Shown: positions 1 to 8,353 of the stretch, piece after piece
Position numbering within the stretch: the first letter of the stretch is position 1
How the letters are laid out: every line of letters starts with the position of its first letter
DNA from: Enterococcus_D sp050529585
GTDB taxonomy: Bacteria > Bacillota > Bacilli > Lactobacillales > Enterococcaceae
Assembly (NCBI RefSeq): GCF_050529585.1
Contig: NZ_CP172882.1
Location: 1,054,001 to 1,118,000, forward strand
DNA: 64,000 nucleotides
Direction of reading: 5' to 3'
The notes under the pieces: model-generated
What the model was told of the DNA's origin: nothing
The model's input: only the letters and a program-made list of their open reading frames with translations
Database searches by the model: none
Made by a program: the position numbers and the translations under genes

Positions 1-234
1 TCTGTTGAACAATTTGCAAAATGGGATGTGGATGTTGTTTTTGTCCAATTTAGTGATGAAGAAAATGCCGGTAACCTTGATTATCTCGATACATTAAAGG
101 AAAATGCTATTTGGAAGAGCATCCCAGCTGTTGCTGCAAACCAAGTGTATTACAATATCGTAGATGCAGGATATCAAGGCGGTACTTACTTGAGTAAAGA
201 AGCATTTCTTTCTGGTGCAAGTGAACAGTTATAA
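1..234 (+). CDS. Iron-siderophore ABC transporter substrate-binding protein, C-terminal part only
   Basis: Seen: an open frame runs in from the left edge and stops at TAA 232-234, giving 77 residues. The end contains W-K-S-I-P-A-V and N-Q-V-Y-Y, the pattern with which FhuD/FatB-type periplasmic-binding proteins finish (sites describing the reporter between modules, then the last helix). Two FecCD permeases, an esterase and an ATPase follow directly, so the assignment as the extracellular lipoprotein receptor for a ferric siderophore rests mostly on context. The signal peptide, lipobox and ligand-contact residues lie outside the window, so substrate cannot be judged. The stop overlaps the likely start of the next gene, indicating translational coupling. 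Confidence 0.8.
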   Translation, partial: SVEQFAKWDVDVVFVQFSDEENAGNLDYLDTLKENAIWKSIPAVAANQVYYNIVDAGYQGGTYLSKEAFLSGASEQL

Positions 235-1243
235 CCCAAGGCGCAGCTGGGGCAAAAAGGAAATAGGCTGGTTGGTACTTCTGCTTACTACACTCACTAT
301 CGTTTGCTTCTTTTCACTGACCTTTGACATTACTGCCCCGTGGCAAACGCTAATGGCTGTGATAAGCAATTATGACGACACGGTAAAGGAACAAGTCATC
401 TTGCTTTCTCGTATTTCTCGTGTTAGCGTTGCACTCTTTGCTGGTGCATCACTGGCTTTGAGTGGGTTGCTGATGCAGCTGCACTATCATAATACTTTGG
501 CAGATCCGTCATTGATGGGGATCACTGATGGTTCTGCTTTGGCTGTGGTGTCTATGCTGGCTTTTTTTCCTGAAAGTACGATCATGATGCGCATCGTGGC
601 CTCGGTCGCGGGTTCGTTAGGCGCATACGGATTGATTCAATTAGGATTGAAACAGGTTCGCGCACAAAGATCACCGGTTGCTTTGCCATTAGTAGGGTTG
701 ATTTTGTCTATGATTTTGGGCAGTTTAACAACGTTGATTGCGAGTTATTTTACGCTCTCACAATCGATGACGTCATGGTATAGCAGCCGTCTATATCGTG
801 TAGAATGGCAACATGTACGCTATTTTATCTTGCCGTTGCTGCTCGCATTGATCTTGGCGGTTGTATTGCGGAGACAATTTGCTGTCTATCGCTATGATCA
901 TGACTTAGCCATCGCTATCGGCATGGAACGGCGCGTCTTTGAAAGCGTCTTACAGGCAATCGTGATTGTCTTGACCGGTGTGAGTGTCGCGATCGTCGGC
1001 AGAATTGCTTTTGTAGGGTTGATCGTTCCACATATTGCACGGTTGATGTTTGGCAATCGATATGAGAAATTGGTGATGATCGTTCCGCTATTGGGTGCGG
1101 TCTTAGTTGTTACAGCGGACTACACGGGCCGTTTTTTGAACTATCCCTTTGAGACGCCGATCGGCATCATGTTTGCATTGATTGGTGTGCCTATCTTTTT
1201 GTGGTTGATCAAGACTGGAAAGGGGCAGGGTTATGACGTGTAG
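215..1243 (+). CDS. Iron-siderophore ABC transporter permease (FecCD family), first subunit
   Basis: Membrane permease of 342 residues, the usual size for FecCD/BtuC proteins, with about nine to ten hydrophobic segments starting near residue 18. Family hallmarks are visible: R-I-S-R-V near the start of the core, G-L-L-M-Q, L-A-D-P-S-L-M-G-I, and near the end G-R-I-A-F-V-G-L-I-V-P-H-I-A-R, which is the cytoplasmic coupling helix that contacts the ATPase. It should form a heterodimeric channel with the next gene and move ferric siderophore into the cytoplasm. The start is a GTG at 215 (another GTG is at 221), overlapping the 3' end of the binding-protein gene; which GTG is used is not resolved. 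Part of one operon through 3769. Confidence 0.93.
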   Translation: MQVNSYNPRRSWGKKEIGWLVLLLTTLTIVCFFSLTFDITAPWQTLMAVISNYDDTVKEQVILLSRISRVSVALFAGASLALSGLLMQLHYHNTLADPSLMGITDGSALAVVSMLAFFPESTIMMRIVASVAGSLGAYGLIQLGLKQVRAQRSPVALPLVGLILSMILGSLTTLIASYFTLSQSMTSWYSSRLYRVEWQHVRYFILPLLLALILAVVLRRQFAVYRYDHDLAIAIGMERRVFESVLQAIVIVLTGVSVAIVGRIAFVGLIVPHIARLMFGNRYEKLVMIVPLLGAVLVVTADYTGRFLNYPFETPIGIMFALIGVPIFLWLIKTGKGQGYDV

Positions 1244-2264
1244 AAAAATCTTTTTTTCGGTGCTTGCACTTATACTAGTCGCTGGTTGGGCGCTGAATAT
1301 GGGCTCATTCCAAATTACATGGCCGGAAATGTCTCGTTTGCTTTTTGGTGGTGTGGTTTCAGATCAAGTATACCTTATTTTTTTTGGTTTTCGCTTGCCG
1401 CGTCTTGTCTTGGCTGCCTTGGTTGGTGGCTCATTGGCCGTTGCAGGATACATTATCCAGACATTGTCCCGAAACCCAATTGCAGATGTGGGTTTGTTGG
1501 GCATCAACTCAGGGGCAGCCTGCGGGAGTGTCTGCTATTTCCTTTTGGCTGGTGCATATTTTTCTGAATTGACACAGATGCAATATGCTTCTTTACTAGT
1601 CTTTGGGCTGATAGGTGCTTGTTTGGCGATTTTTTTGAATCTGTTGCTTTCCTTTCGTGGAAGTCAAGTGCATATGACATTGTTCCTATTGAATGGGATC
1701 GCAATCAATCTAGGTTTCTCAGCAATCACCACCTTTTTGTCTCTAAAAATCAATCCTGAAGACTATGAACGCGTCAATCAATGGCTAGAGGGCTCAATCG
1801 CTTCCGCCAGTTGGGAAACAACACAGAAAATAGTACCGGTTGTTTTAGTGGCTGTTACATTGGTGATAGTCACAGCGAAGCGGTTGACTGTGTTGCGCTT
1901 TAGCGATCTGCATCTGTTGAATATCGGTTTTCCTGCAGGGCGTTGGCGTTTGTTTTATTTAATGCTCGCAGCGGTATTAGTCAGTGGAACGGTCTTTGTT
2001 GCAGGTAGTGTTGCCTTTATTAGCTTATTGGTGCCGCACCTGACATTGCTTTATGTTGATCGGCGCTCCTCGGCACTGGTTCCCCTGATATTTCTGAATG
2101 GGATGACTCTGGCAATTTTGGCAGATATTGTTGCAAAAAATCTATTTGCACCAAATGAAATTCCACTGAACGCGGTGATGGGGGCCATTGGTTTACCGTA
2201 TTTGATCATATTGTATTTCAAGAATAGGGGGAAAGAACCAAATGGAACAATCTCTGACCTTTGA
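1233..2264 (+). CDS. Iron-siderophore ABC transporter permease (FecCD family), second subunit
   Basis: Second FecCD-family permease, 343 residues. Seen: many hydrophobic helices, F-R-L-P-R-L-V-L-A-A-L-V-G-G-S-L-A, R-N-P-I-A-D-V-G-L-L-G-I-N-S-G-A, and V-A-F-I-S-L-L-V-P-H-L near the end, all conserved FecCD positions. The ATG at 1233 lies 11 bases inside the previous gene and is preceded by an AAGGGGCAGG-type ribosome site, so the two permeases are probably translated together and dimerise in the membrane. Two different permease genes are typical of siderophore rather than cobalamin importers (BtuC is a homodimer), which supports a siderophore substrate although heme cannot be excluded from sequence. 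Confidence 0.93.
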   Translation: MTCRKIFFSVLALILVAGWALNMGSFQITWPEMSRLLFGGVVSDQVYLIFFGFRLPRLVLAALVGGSLAVAGYIIQTLSRNPIADVGLLGINSGAACGSVCYFLLAGAYFSELTQMQYASLLVFGLIGACLAIFLNLLLSFRGSQVHMTLFLLNGIAINLGFSAITTFLSLKINPEDYERVNQWLEGSIASASWETTQKIVPVVLVAVTLVIVTAKRLTVLRFSDLHLLNIGFPAGRWRLFYLMLAAVLVSGTVFVAGSVAFISLLVPHLTLLYVDRRSSALVPLIFLNGMTLAILADIVAKNLFAPNEIPLNAVMGAIGLPYLIILYFKNRGKEPNGTISDL

Positions 2265-2997
2265 AGATAAAATCCTGACGATTACTGTACCTAAGGAAGT
2301 TCCAGTCGGTCAAAAGCGCCCATTGATATATGTGCTGGATGGAAATGCATTCGGTCCTCTATTGACCAACGCCATCTTATTGCAAGCCCGCAATTCACCC
2401 AAAACGGGTGTCTGGCCAGCGATAATTGTCTCTATTGGGTATCAGACAGATGATAGTTTTCAACGAGAGGGCCGTTTTCGTGATTATACACCTCGTAGAG
2501 TGCATCCCGTCCGTCAAGATAAGCGGCGCCATATGCCCTTAGGCGGGGGAATTGAAGCCTTTCAAGCGCAACTTGTCCGTATCCATGCGCTGATGATGCA
2601 GCAATATCAAATCGATGAGGACCTAGTCGGTTTGTTTGGTCATTCTTTGGGCGGATTGTGTGTGCTAGAATCCTATCTGGTCAGCCCTCAACTGCCATTT
2701 ATCACCGACTTCTTGGCCATCAGCCCGTCATTATGGTGGGATGACTGCGCCTTTTTCGACCGTTTGACACAAACAGACCTTGCAACGTCAAAACGGATCT
2801 TTATTGCAGTTGAAAATGACCAAGGGGAGATGGAGTCAGCAGCGATGCGTTGTTATCAAACGCTGATTCAGATCATTCCTGCAGAACAAGTTGCTTTTTA
2901 TGTCGGCCCAGGTGAGAATCATATGTCGATCGTCTTTACGGCGCTTAGCCGCATCTTGCGTTGGTTCTTTGATAAGGGGGCAATGCCGTATGTCTGA
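2242..2997 (+). CDS. Alpha/beta-hydrolase, putative siderophore esterase (esterase D / IroE-Fes type)
   Basis: Cytoplasmic hydrolase of 251 residues without a signal peptide. Seen: P-L-I-Y-V-L-D-G-N (the Fes/IroE family strand and oxyanion region), nucleophile elbow G-H-S-L-G-G around residue 133, and a late E-N-H-M-S providing the probable catalytic histidine near residue 227. The PF00756 family includes Fes and IroE, which cut the trilactone of ferric enterobactin or salmochelin and release iron. Embedded between permease and ATPase genes (22-base overlap upstream, 8-base overlap downstream), it most likely processes the imported siderophore. Inference: the substrate is a catecholate trilactone made by neighbours, since no siderophore synthesis gene is seen here. 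A general carboxylesterase role is the alternative. Confidence 0.85.
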   Translation: MEQSLTFEDKILTITVPKEVPVGQKRPLIYVLDGNAFGPLLTNAILLQARNSPKTGVWPAIIVSIGYQTDDSFQREGRFRDYTPRRVHPVRQDKRRHMPLGGGIEAFQAQLVRIHALMMQQYQIDEDLVGLFGHSLGGLCVLESYLVSPQLPFITDFLAISPSLWWDDCAFFDRLTQTDLATSKRIFIAVENDQGEMESAAMRCYQTLIQIIPAEQVAFYVGPGENHMSIVFTALSRILRWFFDKGAMPYV

Positions 2998-3769
2998 TGT
3001 ATTATCTGGCCAGAATTTGTCGATTGGCTATCATCAAAAAAATGTCATTGAACAACTAGATGTTGCTTTTTTAGAGGGAAAAACATCGATCATCATTGGC
3101 CCGAATGGCTGCGGGAAATCAACGTTGTTGAAAGGTTTAGGTCGTATGTTGTCCTTACGCCAGGGCAAAGTTGTATTGTTTTCTAAAGAGCTGCAAGAAT
3201 TATCAACCCGAGAGATTGCGCAAAAAATGGCCTTTTTGCCACAGGGGATTGAAGCACCTTCTGATACGACTGTAAGGGAAGTGATCGAGCTAGGTCGCTA
3301 CCCACACCAAGGTTTGTTGCGGAAAGTCTCGATCGAAGATGAACAAATCATTGAGGAGGTCTTGGCGCAAACTGAATTGACTGATTTGGCCCAGCAACAA
3401 ATCGATTCTCTGTCTGGTGGTCAAAAACAACGGGTCTGGATTGCGATGGCTCTTGCGCAAAAAACACCCGTGATCCTTTTGGATGAACCAACCACTTATC
3501 TCGATATGGGGCATCAATTAGATGTGCTGAAATTATTGGCTTCCTTGCAACAAAAATTATCCTTAACCGTTGTCATGGTTTTACATGATTTGAATTTAGC
3601 TGCACGCTTTGCGGATGTTATGTTGGCGATGAAGGATGGTCGACTGATTCAACAAGGCTCAGTCTCAGAAATCATGCAGCCAGCCCTGCTAAAGGAACTA
3701 TTTGATATAGAAGCCTTGATTGTAAAAGATCCAGTCAATGGACGACCGTTATGCGTCCATTATGACTGA
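2990..3769 (+). CDS. Iron-siderophore ABC transporter ATP-binding protein
   Basis: ATPase of 259 residues. Seen in order: Walker A G-P-N-G-C-G-K-S-T, Q-loop F-L-P-Q-G, signature L-S-G-G-Q-K-Q-R, Walker B V-I-L-L-D-E-P-T, D-loop Y-L-D-M and switch histidine in V-L-H-D-L-N. This is the FepC/FhuC arrangement. An open frame extends upstream to 2891, but the ATG at 2990 sits behind AAGGGGG and begins at the normal FepC N terminus, so I chose it. It powers the FecCD pair. The operon ends at the hairpin at 3856-3894. Confidence 0.95.
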   Translation: MSDVLSGQNLSIGYHQKNVIEQLDVAFLEGKTSIIIGPNGCGKSTLLKGLGRMLSLRQGKVVLFSKELQELSTREIAQKMAFLPQGIEAPSDTTVREVIELGRYPHQGLLRKVSIEDEQIIEEVLAQTELTDLAQQQIDSLSGGQKQRVWIAMALAQKTPVILLDEPTTYLDMGHQLDVLKLLASLQQKLSLTVVMVLHDLNLAARFADVMLAMKDGRLIQQGSVSEIMQPALLKELFDIEALIVKDPVNGRPLCVHYD

Positions 3770-3855
3770 AGTGTTGAGTGATTGACTGTAGTTAGATAGA
3801 TGTTTTTGATTAGGTATTTTTAGGGATAGACTAAGTTAGGATTGAAAGAAGAGTC

Positions 3856-3894
3856 AAAAAAACTGTCATTCGCTTAAGTGAATGACAGTTTTTT
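3856..3894 (+). terminator. Rho-independent terminator of the siderophore operon (probably bidirectional)
   Basis: Perfect stem ACTGTCATTC / GAATGACAGT with an eight-base loop, preceded by an A run and followed by TTTTTT. It lies about 85 bases after the ATPase stop and also fits the end of the convergent minus-strand gene at 3930-4229. Confidence 0.9.
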
Positions 3895-3929
3895 GTGTGA
3901 AGAGATTTAAGTATTCTAAATTATATTCA

Positions 3930-4229
3930 CTAGTTCAATGTGAAAATCAAATCGTTTATTCCTAAGTAATTCAGAACATATAAAAACAATACAAGCGCAT
4001 TGATCAATACCGAAAAAATCAGGATAGCATAACGTATGGAAAAATAACGATAACCAATGGGCGGCGTTTTTGCATGTCTTTTACCTTGATACGTGAATGA
4101 AAGTATCAATAGGAGAAGGACGATGACACCTTGAACGATCAGTCCTAGTAAATGAAGATTTGTGTTTTGTAATTGAATATAATACATAAACAACGCAAGG
4201 CAATCAATGAGTATTGCGATGAATGGCAT
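3930..4229 (-). CDS. Small three-helix membrane protein, unknown function
   Basis: A 99-residue protein with hydrophobic segments at about residues 4-20, 27-46 and 66-90 and a basic loop (G-K-R-H-A-K) between the second and third. The start is well supported: AAAGGAGGG lies seven bases before the ATG on the minus strand. I recognise no family and no catalytic motif. It is convergent with the siderophore operon and shares its terminator. The upstream gene on the same strand (4619-5143) ends 390 bases away behind its own hairpin, so this is probably a single-gene transcript. Confidence 0.7.
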   Translation of the reverse strand: MPFIAILIDCLALFMYYIQLQNTNLHLLGLIVQGVIVLLLLILSFTYQGKRHAKTPPIGYRYFSIRYAILIFSVLINALVLFLYVLNYLGINDLIFTLN

Positions 4230-4618
4230 GATAGACCCTCCTTTATTTGTTTTATGATAACATAAAATGAAGGAAAATGGGTGGTTGATGAAATCTTATT
4301 CTTTTTGACGATCCCAGTGTTTCAAAGCATATGGCCAGTAGTGATGCGTTGTTAAAAGATGAGCAGCTTGATGCAGGGAACATGCATGTATATTGATTTT
4401 GATCCGTCAAGATGGAACAGGATAAAAAAGAGACGATCAGTTATCATCATCAGTCAGGATGAATACGCGTTGTGTTCATCTTTCATTATTGTATGTTCGA
4501 TTATTACCTCACATAAGATGCGCCCATATTTTGTAGATATCCAATTTGAGAAGCAAAAATCGGGAGGTAAAGTCATTACAAAACAGCTTTCAGCAGACGC
4601 TTCGGTGCTGCTGTTTTT
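4230..4618. other. Gene-poor interval of about 390 bases
   Basis: No convincing gene. A weak 109-codon frame on the plus strand (4359-4688) lacks a ribosome site and runs over a terminator hairpin, so I discount it. The only clear elements are the start-region ribosome site of the 3930-4229 gene and the hairpin at 4581-4622. A short AGTCAGGAT at 4452-4460 resembles part of a B12 box but the rest of a cobalamin riboswitch is not recognisable. Confidence 0.5.
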
Positions 4619-4622
4619 TTAT
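4581..4622. terminator. Terminator hairpin downstream of the ECF S-component gene
   Basis: Stem AACAGC...AGCA / TGCTGCTGTT with a short CTTCGG-containing loop, flanked by A-rich bases on one side and TTTTTTT on the other. It can terminate the minus-strand ECF gene and any plus-strand transcript entering from 4300-4580. Confidence 0.7.
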
Positions 4623-5143
4623 TCCTCATTCATTTTCCCGATTCTCGGTAAAAAGAGTCGACGATATACTGGTGTCAACAACAAATAGAACATCAGATTT
4701 CCACTTCCATGCAACAGGTCAAAGAATACCCCTTGGATATAATATGCCCAATAAGAAGGCAATTGATATAAATATACTTCTACTCGTGAGACACACAATC
4801 CGTAAATAATGCCGCAAAGAAAAGCACCCGCTGCCTGCCATTGCAGATGACGCCTAATGTAAGGCATCCTCGTCAGCAAATAAAAAAATGTCACCATACA
4901 GGTAAAAGCCACTAGTTGGCTGATCGTCCAACTGCCCATCCCGAGATATAAATTGGTGCCCAACAAACTAATCACAGCAACGATCAATGCGTCACTATAC
5001 CTGCCATAACAAGCCAGTAAAAGTAAAATCGCGCTCATTGGTTGGATATTAGGCAACCAAGTAAAAGCAAGACGACCAACGATACAAGCAGCAGAAAAGA
5101 GCGCCAAGTGGGTGATTCTTCTGATTGGGAAATGTGTGTTCAT
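4619..5143 (-). CDS. ECF transporter S component, putative cobalamin-specific subunit (CbrT-like)
   Basis: Integral membrane protein of 174 residues with about five to six helices and a short basic N terminus (P-I-R-R-I-T-H-L-A-L-F-S-A-A), as expected for a substrate-binding subunit of an energy-coupling-factor importer. The ATG follows GAAGGA by nine bases. No EcfA/EcfA'/EcfT genes are nearby; group II S components share a common energising module encoded elsewhere. Substrate is inferred from context: it is divergent from a B12-dependent ribonucleotide reductase, a corrinoid adenosyltransferase and a DUF4430 lipoprotein. In Lactobacillus delbrueckii, which also has a class II reductase, cobalamin enters through the S component CbrT. 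Another vitamin or corrinoid precursor remains possible. Confidence 0.75.
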   Translation of the reverse strand: MNTHFPIRRITHLALFSAACIVGRLAFTWLPNIQPMSAILLLLACYGRYSDALIVAVISLLGTNLYLGMGSWTISQLVAFTCMVTFFYLLTRMPYIRRHLQWQAAGAFLCGIIYGLCVSRVEVYLYQLPSYWAYYIQGVFFDLLHGSGNLMFYLLLTPVYRRLFLPRIGKMNEE

Positions 5144-5216
5144 AGTTTGAATCCTTCGTTCTAATTGATAATAGTTCTCATTGTACCAGAATAAAAATTA
5201 AATTCAAGATTGAATT

Positions 5217-5232
5217 ACACTTTATATAGTGC
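5217..5232 (+). promoter_or_regulatory. NrdR box 1 upstream of the class II ribonucleotide reductase
   Basis: ACACTTTATATAGTGC matches 14 of 16 positions of the published NrdR consensus (acaCwAtATaTwGtgt). It is 61 bases before the nrdJ start and 31 bases, three helical turns, from box 2. Confidence 0.8.
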
Positions 5233-5247
5233 CATACTTGTTTGTGG

Positions 5248-5263
5248 GCACAATATATTGTGT
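5248..5263 (+). promoter_or_regulatory. NrdR box 2 upstream of the class II ribonucleotide reductase
   Basis: GCACAATATATTGTGT matches 15 of 16 consensus positions and contains a perfect CACAATATATTGTG palindrome. The 15-base gap from box 1 is the classical phasing of paired NrdR sites, so repression by ATP/dATP-loaded NrdR is expected. No nrdR gene is in the window. Confidence 0.88.
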
Positions 5264-5292
5264 TTTTTTAGAATGTAAAGGTGGAATCATAG

Positions 5293-7761
5293 ATGGATTA
5301 TCCAGAAAGATATAGACAAAAATTAAATCAAGATATTGTGACTGTGGCTGAAGTGTCACCAATCACAAATGAGATGACACAAACATTTGAGGGAATCGCT
5401 CGATTGATCATGTTGGATCGATATGCGTTTAAAGATAATCGTGCATTGACCATTGGTGACTTAGTCGTTTTGACAACGCATCCTGATCCGCAATATCCAG
5501 CGCGAGGAATTGGTTGGATCGAGGAAATCAATGAGGGGCAACTGACGATTCGTGTGGAAGATGAGTATCGAAGTGCATTGACTGATCCAGCTGAGAGTGC
5601 TTCAGGTCGGGTGTTAAGGCACCAAAATGAAGTGGAAAAACCACTTGAACTTTACTTTGAACAAATCGCTGCCCGCGTGGCAAGAGGGATTTCTGCGATG
5701 GAAGGTGATCAGCAAAAACAATATGAGCAAGCATTCTATCATCATTTAACGGCACAAAACTTGATTCCAGCAGGTCGCGTGTTGTACGGAGCGGGTACTA
5801 GATCAGAGGTAACATATTTTAATTGCTACGTCATGCCATTTATCCATGATTCTCGTGGTGGATTGGCGACACATCGCCAAGAAGTGATGGAGATCATGAG
5901 CCGCGGTGGCGGTGTAGGAACCAACGGGTCAACATTGCGACCAAAATCAGCCATCGTTCATGGTGTGAATGGCAAGTCTTCGGGTTCTGTATCTTGGTTG
6001 AATGATTTGGCGAATTTGACCAATTTAGTCGAGCAAGGGGGCAGTCGTCGAGGCGCACAAATGATCATGTTGAATGACTGGCATCCAGATATTTTTGCTT
6101 TTATCATCTCAAAAATACAAAACCCGGCGATTTTGCAACAGTTGAGTCGTACAAGCAAAAGTCCAATCGTTCGTCAGTTAGCCAGCGAAAAGTTGGACTT
6201 TCAACCGTTGACTGCCGATGAAAAAGAACTTTTGACCTTTGTGGTTGAAAACAAATCGCAAGATATGACATCACGGTTGGTTACGGAAAGTCAGCAAAAG
6301 CTCCAAGCTGGTGGTACCTATCGGGTCAAAGATCCGAACTTTTTGACGGGGGCGAATATTTCGGTCTGTTTGACGAAAGAGTTCATGCAAGCTGTGGAAG
6401 AAGATGGCACCTATGATTTGCGATTTCCGGCTATCGAGTCTTATGATGCTGCTGAGATGGCAGATTATGACCAACATTGGGCTGAAATCGGTGATGTGCG
6501 GGAGTGGGCAGCGACTGGTCGGAGGATCACGGTCTATCAAACAATCAAAGCACGTGAGCTGTGGGATCTAATCACGTATTGTGCGACTTATTCAGCAGAG
6601 CCAGGGATCTTTTTCATTGATAATGCCAATGAAATGACCAATGCCCAAGCATACGGACAAAAAGTTGTTGCTACCAATCCTTGTGGCGAACAACCATTGA
6701 CACCTTATGCAGTCTGCAACTTGGCAGCAATCAACTTGGCTCAGATGGTCGATCGGCAAACAAAGACTGTAGATTTTGCAAAATTGGCAGATGTTGTGAG
6801 AACCAGTGTCCGCTTTCAAGATGATGTGATTGATGCGACACCTTACTTTTTTGACAAAAATGAAAAACAAGCTAAAGGAGAACGTCGTGTGGGGTTAGGC
6901 GTGATGGGCTTAGCCGATTTGTTGATTTACTGTGAAAAAGTCTATGGCTCAGAATCTGGAAATCAATTGATTGATCAGGTGTTTGAAACGATTGCCGTGA
7001 CGGCTTATGAAACTTCAGTTGAATTGGCAAAAGAAAAAGGTAGTTTTCCATTCTTGATAGGGAAAACAGCAGCCGAAACCCAAGCCCTGCGTCAACGATT
7101 TATCAACTCTGGTTATATGAAAAAAATGCCTGAGTCTTTGCGCCAGGCGATTCTAGTCCATGGTATCCGTAATTCTCATTTACTGACGGTGGCACCAACT
7201 GGCTCGACCGGAACAATGGCGGGGGTTTCTACAGGATTAGAACCGTATTTCTCTTTTTCTTATTTCAGAAGCGGACGATTGGGCAAATTTATCGAAGTAC
7301 ATGCAGATATTGTCAGTGAGTATCTGACCGCTCATCCAGAAATCGATGCCACTGACTTACCGCCATTCTTTGTTTCGGCGATGGAGTTGGCGCCAGAGGC
7401 CCATGTTAGTGTCCAATGTGCGATTCAACGTTGGATCGATAGTTCGATCTCAAAAACGGTCAATGCACCCAAAGGCTATCAAGTTCATCAAGTAGCGACA
7501 ATCTATGAAGATCTGTATCGCGGGGGAGCTAAAGGTGGAACCGTGTATGTTGATGGCAGTCGGGATTCTCAAGTCTTGACACTGGAAGCTGAAGAAGCGG
7601 GTGACGAAACAGTCATACCAACAGAGACAGTGGTTGCTACAGTGCCAAAAGAAGTGATGGATGGCGACATTTGCCCAATTTGCCATGAAGGGACGATTGA
7701 AGAAATCGGTGGTTGCAGCACCTGCACGCATTGCAAGGTTCAATTGAAATGCGGGCTTTAA
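5293..7761 (+). CDS. nrdJ: Adenosylcobalamin-dependent (class II) ribonucleotide reductase
   Basis: Reduces ribonucleotides to deoxyribonucleotides using an adenosylcobalamin-generated thiyl radical, so it needs neither oxygen nor a separate radical subunit. The 822-residue chain has the class II layout: N-terminal region to about 110, ten-stranded barrel, redox cysteine C178 in F-N-C-Y, a G-G-V-G-T-N-G loop, the active-site N462-P-C464-G-E466 finger-loop triad, a V-A-P-T-G-S-T-G barrel loop, and a C-terminal cysteine cluster beginning C794-P-I-C and ending C-G-L that relays reducing power. Both redox and thiyl cysteines are present, so it looks functional. Paired NrdR boxes precede it; the adenosyltransferase starts 16 bases after it. 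Enterococci usually rely on class Ib and class III enzymes, so this is an unusual extra. Confidence 0.95.
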   Translation: MDYPERYRQKLNQDIVTVAEVSPITNEMTQTFEGIARLIMLDRYAFKDNRALTIGDLVVLTTHPDPQYPARGIGWIEEINEGQLTIRVEDEYRSALTDPAESASGRVLRHQNEVEKPLELYFEQIAARVARGISAMEGDQQKQYEQAFYHHLTAQNLIPAGRVLYGAGTRSEVTYFNCYVMPFIHDSRGGLATHRQEVMEIMSRGGGVGTNGSTLRPKSAIVHGVNGKSSGSVSWLNDLANLTNLVEQGGSRRGAQMIMLNDWHPDIFAFIISKIQNPAILQQLSRTSKSPIVRQLASEKLDFQPLTADEKELLTFVVENKSQDMTSRLVTESQQKLQAGGTYRVKDPNFLTGANISVCLTKEFMQAVEEDGTYDLRFPAIESYDAAEMADYDQHWAEIGDVREWAATGRRITVYQTIKARELWDLITYCATYSAEPGIFFIDNANEMTNAQAYGQKVVATNPCGEQPLTPYAVCNLAAINLAQMVDRQTKTVDFAKLADVVRTSVRFQDDVIDATPYFFDKNEKQAKGERRVGLGVMGLADLLIYCEKVYGSESGNQLIDQVFETIAVTAYETSVELAKEKGSFPFLIGKTAAETQALRQRFINSGYMKKMPESLRQAILVHGIRNSHLLTVAPTGSTGTMAGVSTGLEPYFSFSYFRSGRLGKFIEVHADIVSEYLTAHPEIDATDLPPFFVSAMELAPEAHVSVQCAIQRWIDSSISKTVNAPKGYQVHQVATIYEDLYRGGAKGGTVYVDGSRDSQVLTLEAEEAGDETVIPTETVVATVPKEVMDGDICPICHEGTIEEIGGCSTCTHCKVQLKCGL

Positions 7762-7777
7762 ACAGGAGGTGAATGGC

Positions 7778-8338
7778 ATGAAAATCTATACCAAAAGTGG
7801 TGACAAAGGCAAGACAAGTATCATTGGCGGCCAAAGGATCTATAAATCGGATCTGCGGGTGTGCGCTTACGGCAGTATTGATGAAGTCAATTCATGGGTC
7901 GGCAAAGTGATAGCTGCGTTAGATAAGGAACGTTTTCCATCCTTATCTAACGAATTGACGGCGTTACAAGTCCTCCTATTTGATATTGGTACGGACTTGG
8001 CAACGCCAACTGGCAGTAAAGAAATGATCGTTGGCCAAGAAGACTTGGCACACATCGAGTCGTTGATCGATCAATACCAAAGCCAAGTACCTGTGATTGA
8101 GAAATTTATTCTGCCTGGTGGTCATCCTATTGCCTGCGATCTGCAGGTGGCTCGGACGGTGATTCGCCGTGGAGAACGAGAAGTGACTGCATTACTTATC
8201 GAAGAAGAAATCAATCTGATTGCGTACAAAATCATCAACCGTTTGTCTGATCTATTCTTCGTTCTCGCACGTTACATCAATAGTAGTTATGGCATCGCTG
8301 AGCCTTTTTATGAGCGAGCGGGCAACGTATTTCATTAA
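7778..8338 (+). CDS. PduO-type ATP:cob(I)alamin adenosyltransferase
   Basis: Transfers adenosyl from ATP to cob(I)alamin, making the coenzyme needed by NrdJ. Seen in 186 residues: N-terminal ATP motif T-K-S-G-D-K-G-K-T-S, Y-G-S-I-D-E-V-N-S, F-I-L-P-G-G, and the late active-site helix V-A-R-T-V-I-R-R-G-E-R-E-V, with R-L-S-D-L-F-F-V-L-A-R near the end; these are the standard PduO/MMAB signatures. The GTG at 7769 lies inside the AGGAGGT ribosome site, so ATG 7778, seven bases after it, is the start. It directly follows nrdJ, pointing to a shared transcript under NrdR control. Confidence 0.94.
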   Translation: MKIYTKSGDKGKTSIIGGQRIYKSDLRVCAYGSIDEVNSWVGKVIAALDKERFPSLSNELTALQVLLFDIGTDLATPTGSKEMIVGQEDLAHIESLIDQYQSQVPVIEKFILPGGHPIACDLQVARTVIRRGEREVTALLIEEEINLIAYKIINRLSDLFFVLARYINSSYGIAEPFYERAGNVFH

Positions 8339-8353
8339 GAGAGGGTTTTATCA

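Noticed and set aside
4359..4688. 109-codon plus-strand frame near the ECF gene
   Set aside because: No ribosome site, unlikely composition, and it passes through a terminator and into the antisense of the ECF gene.
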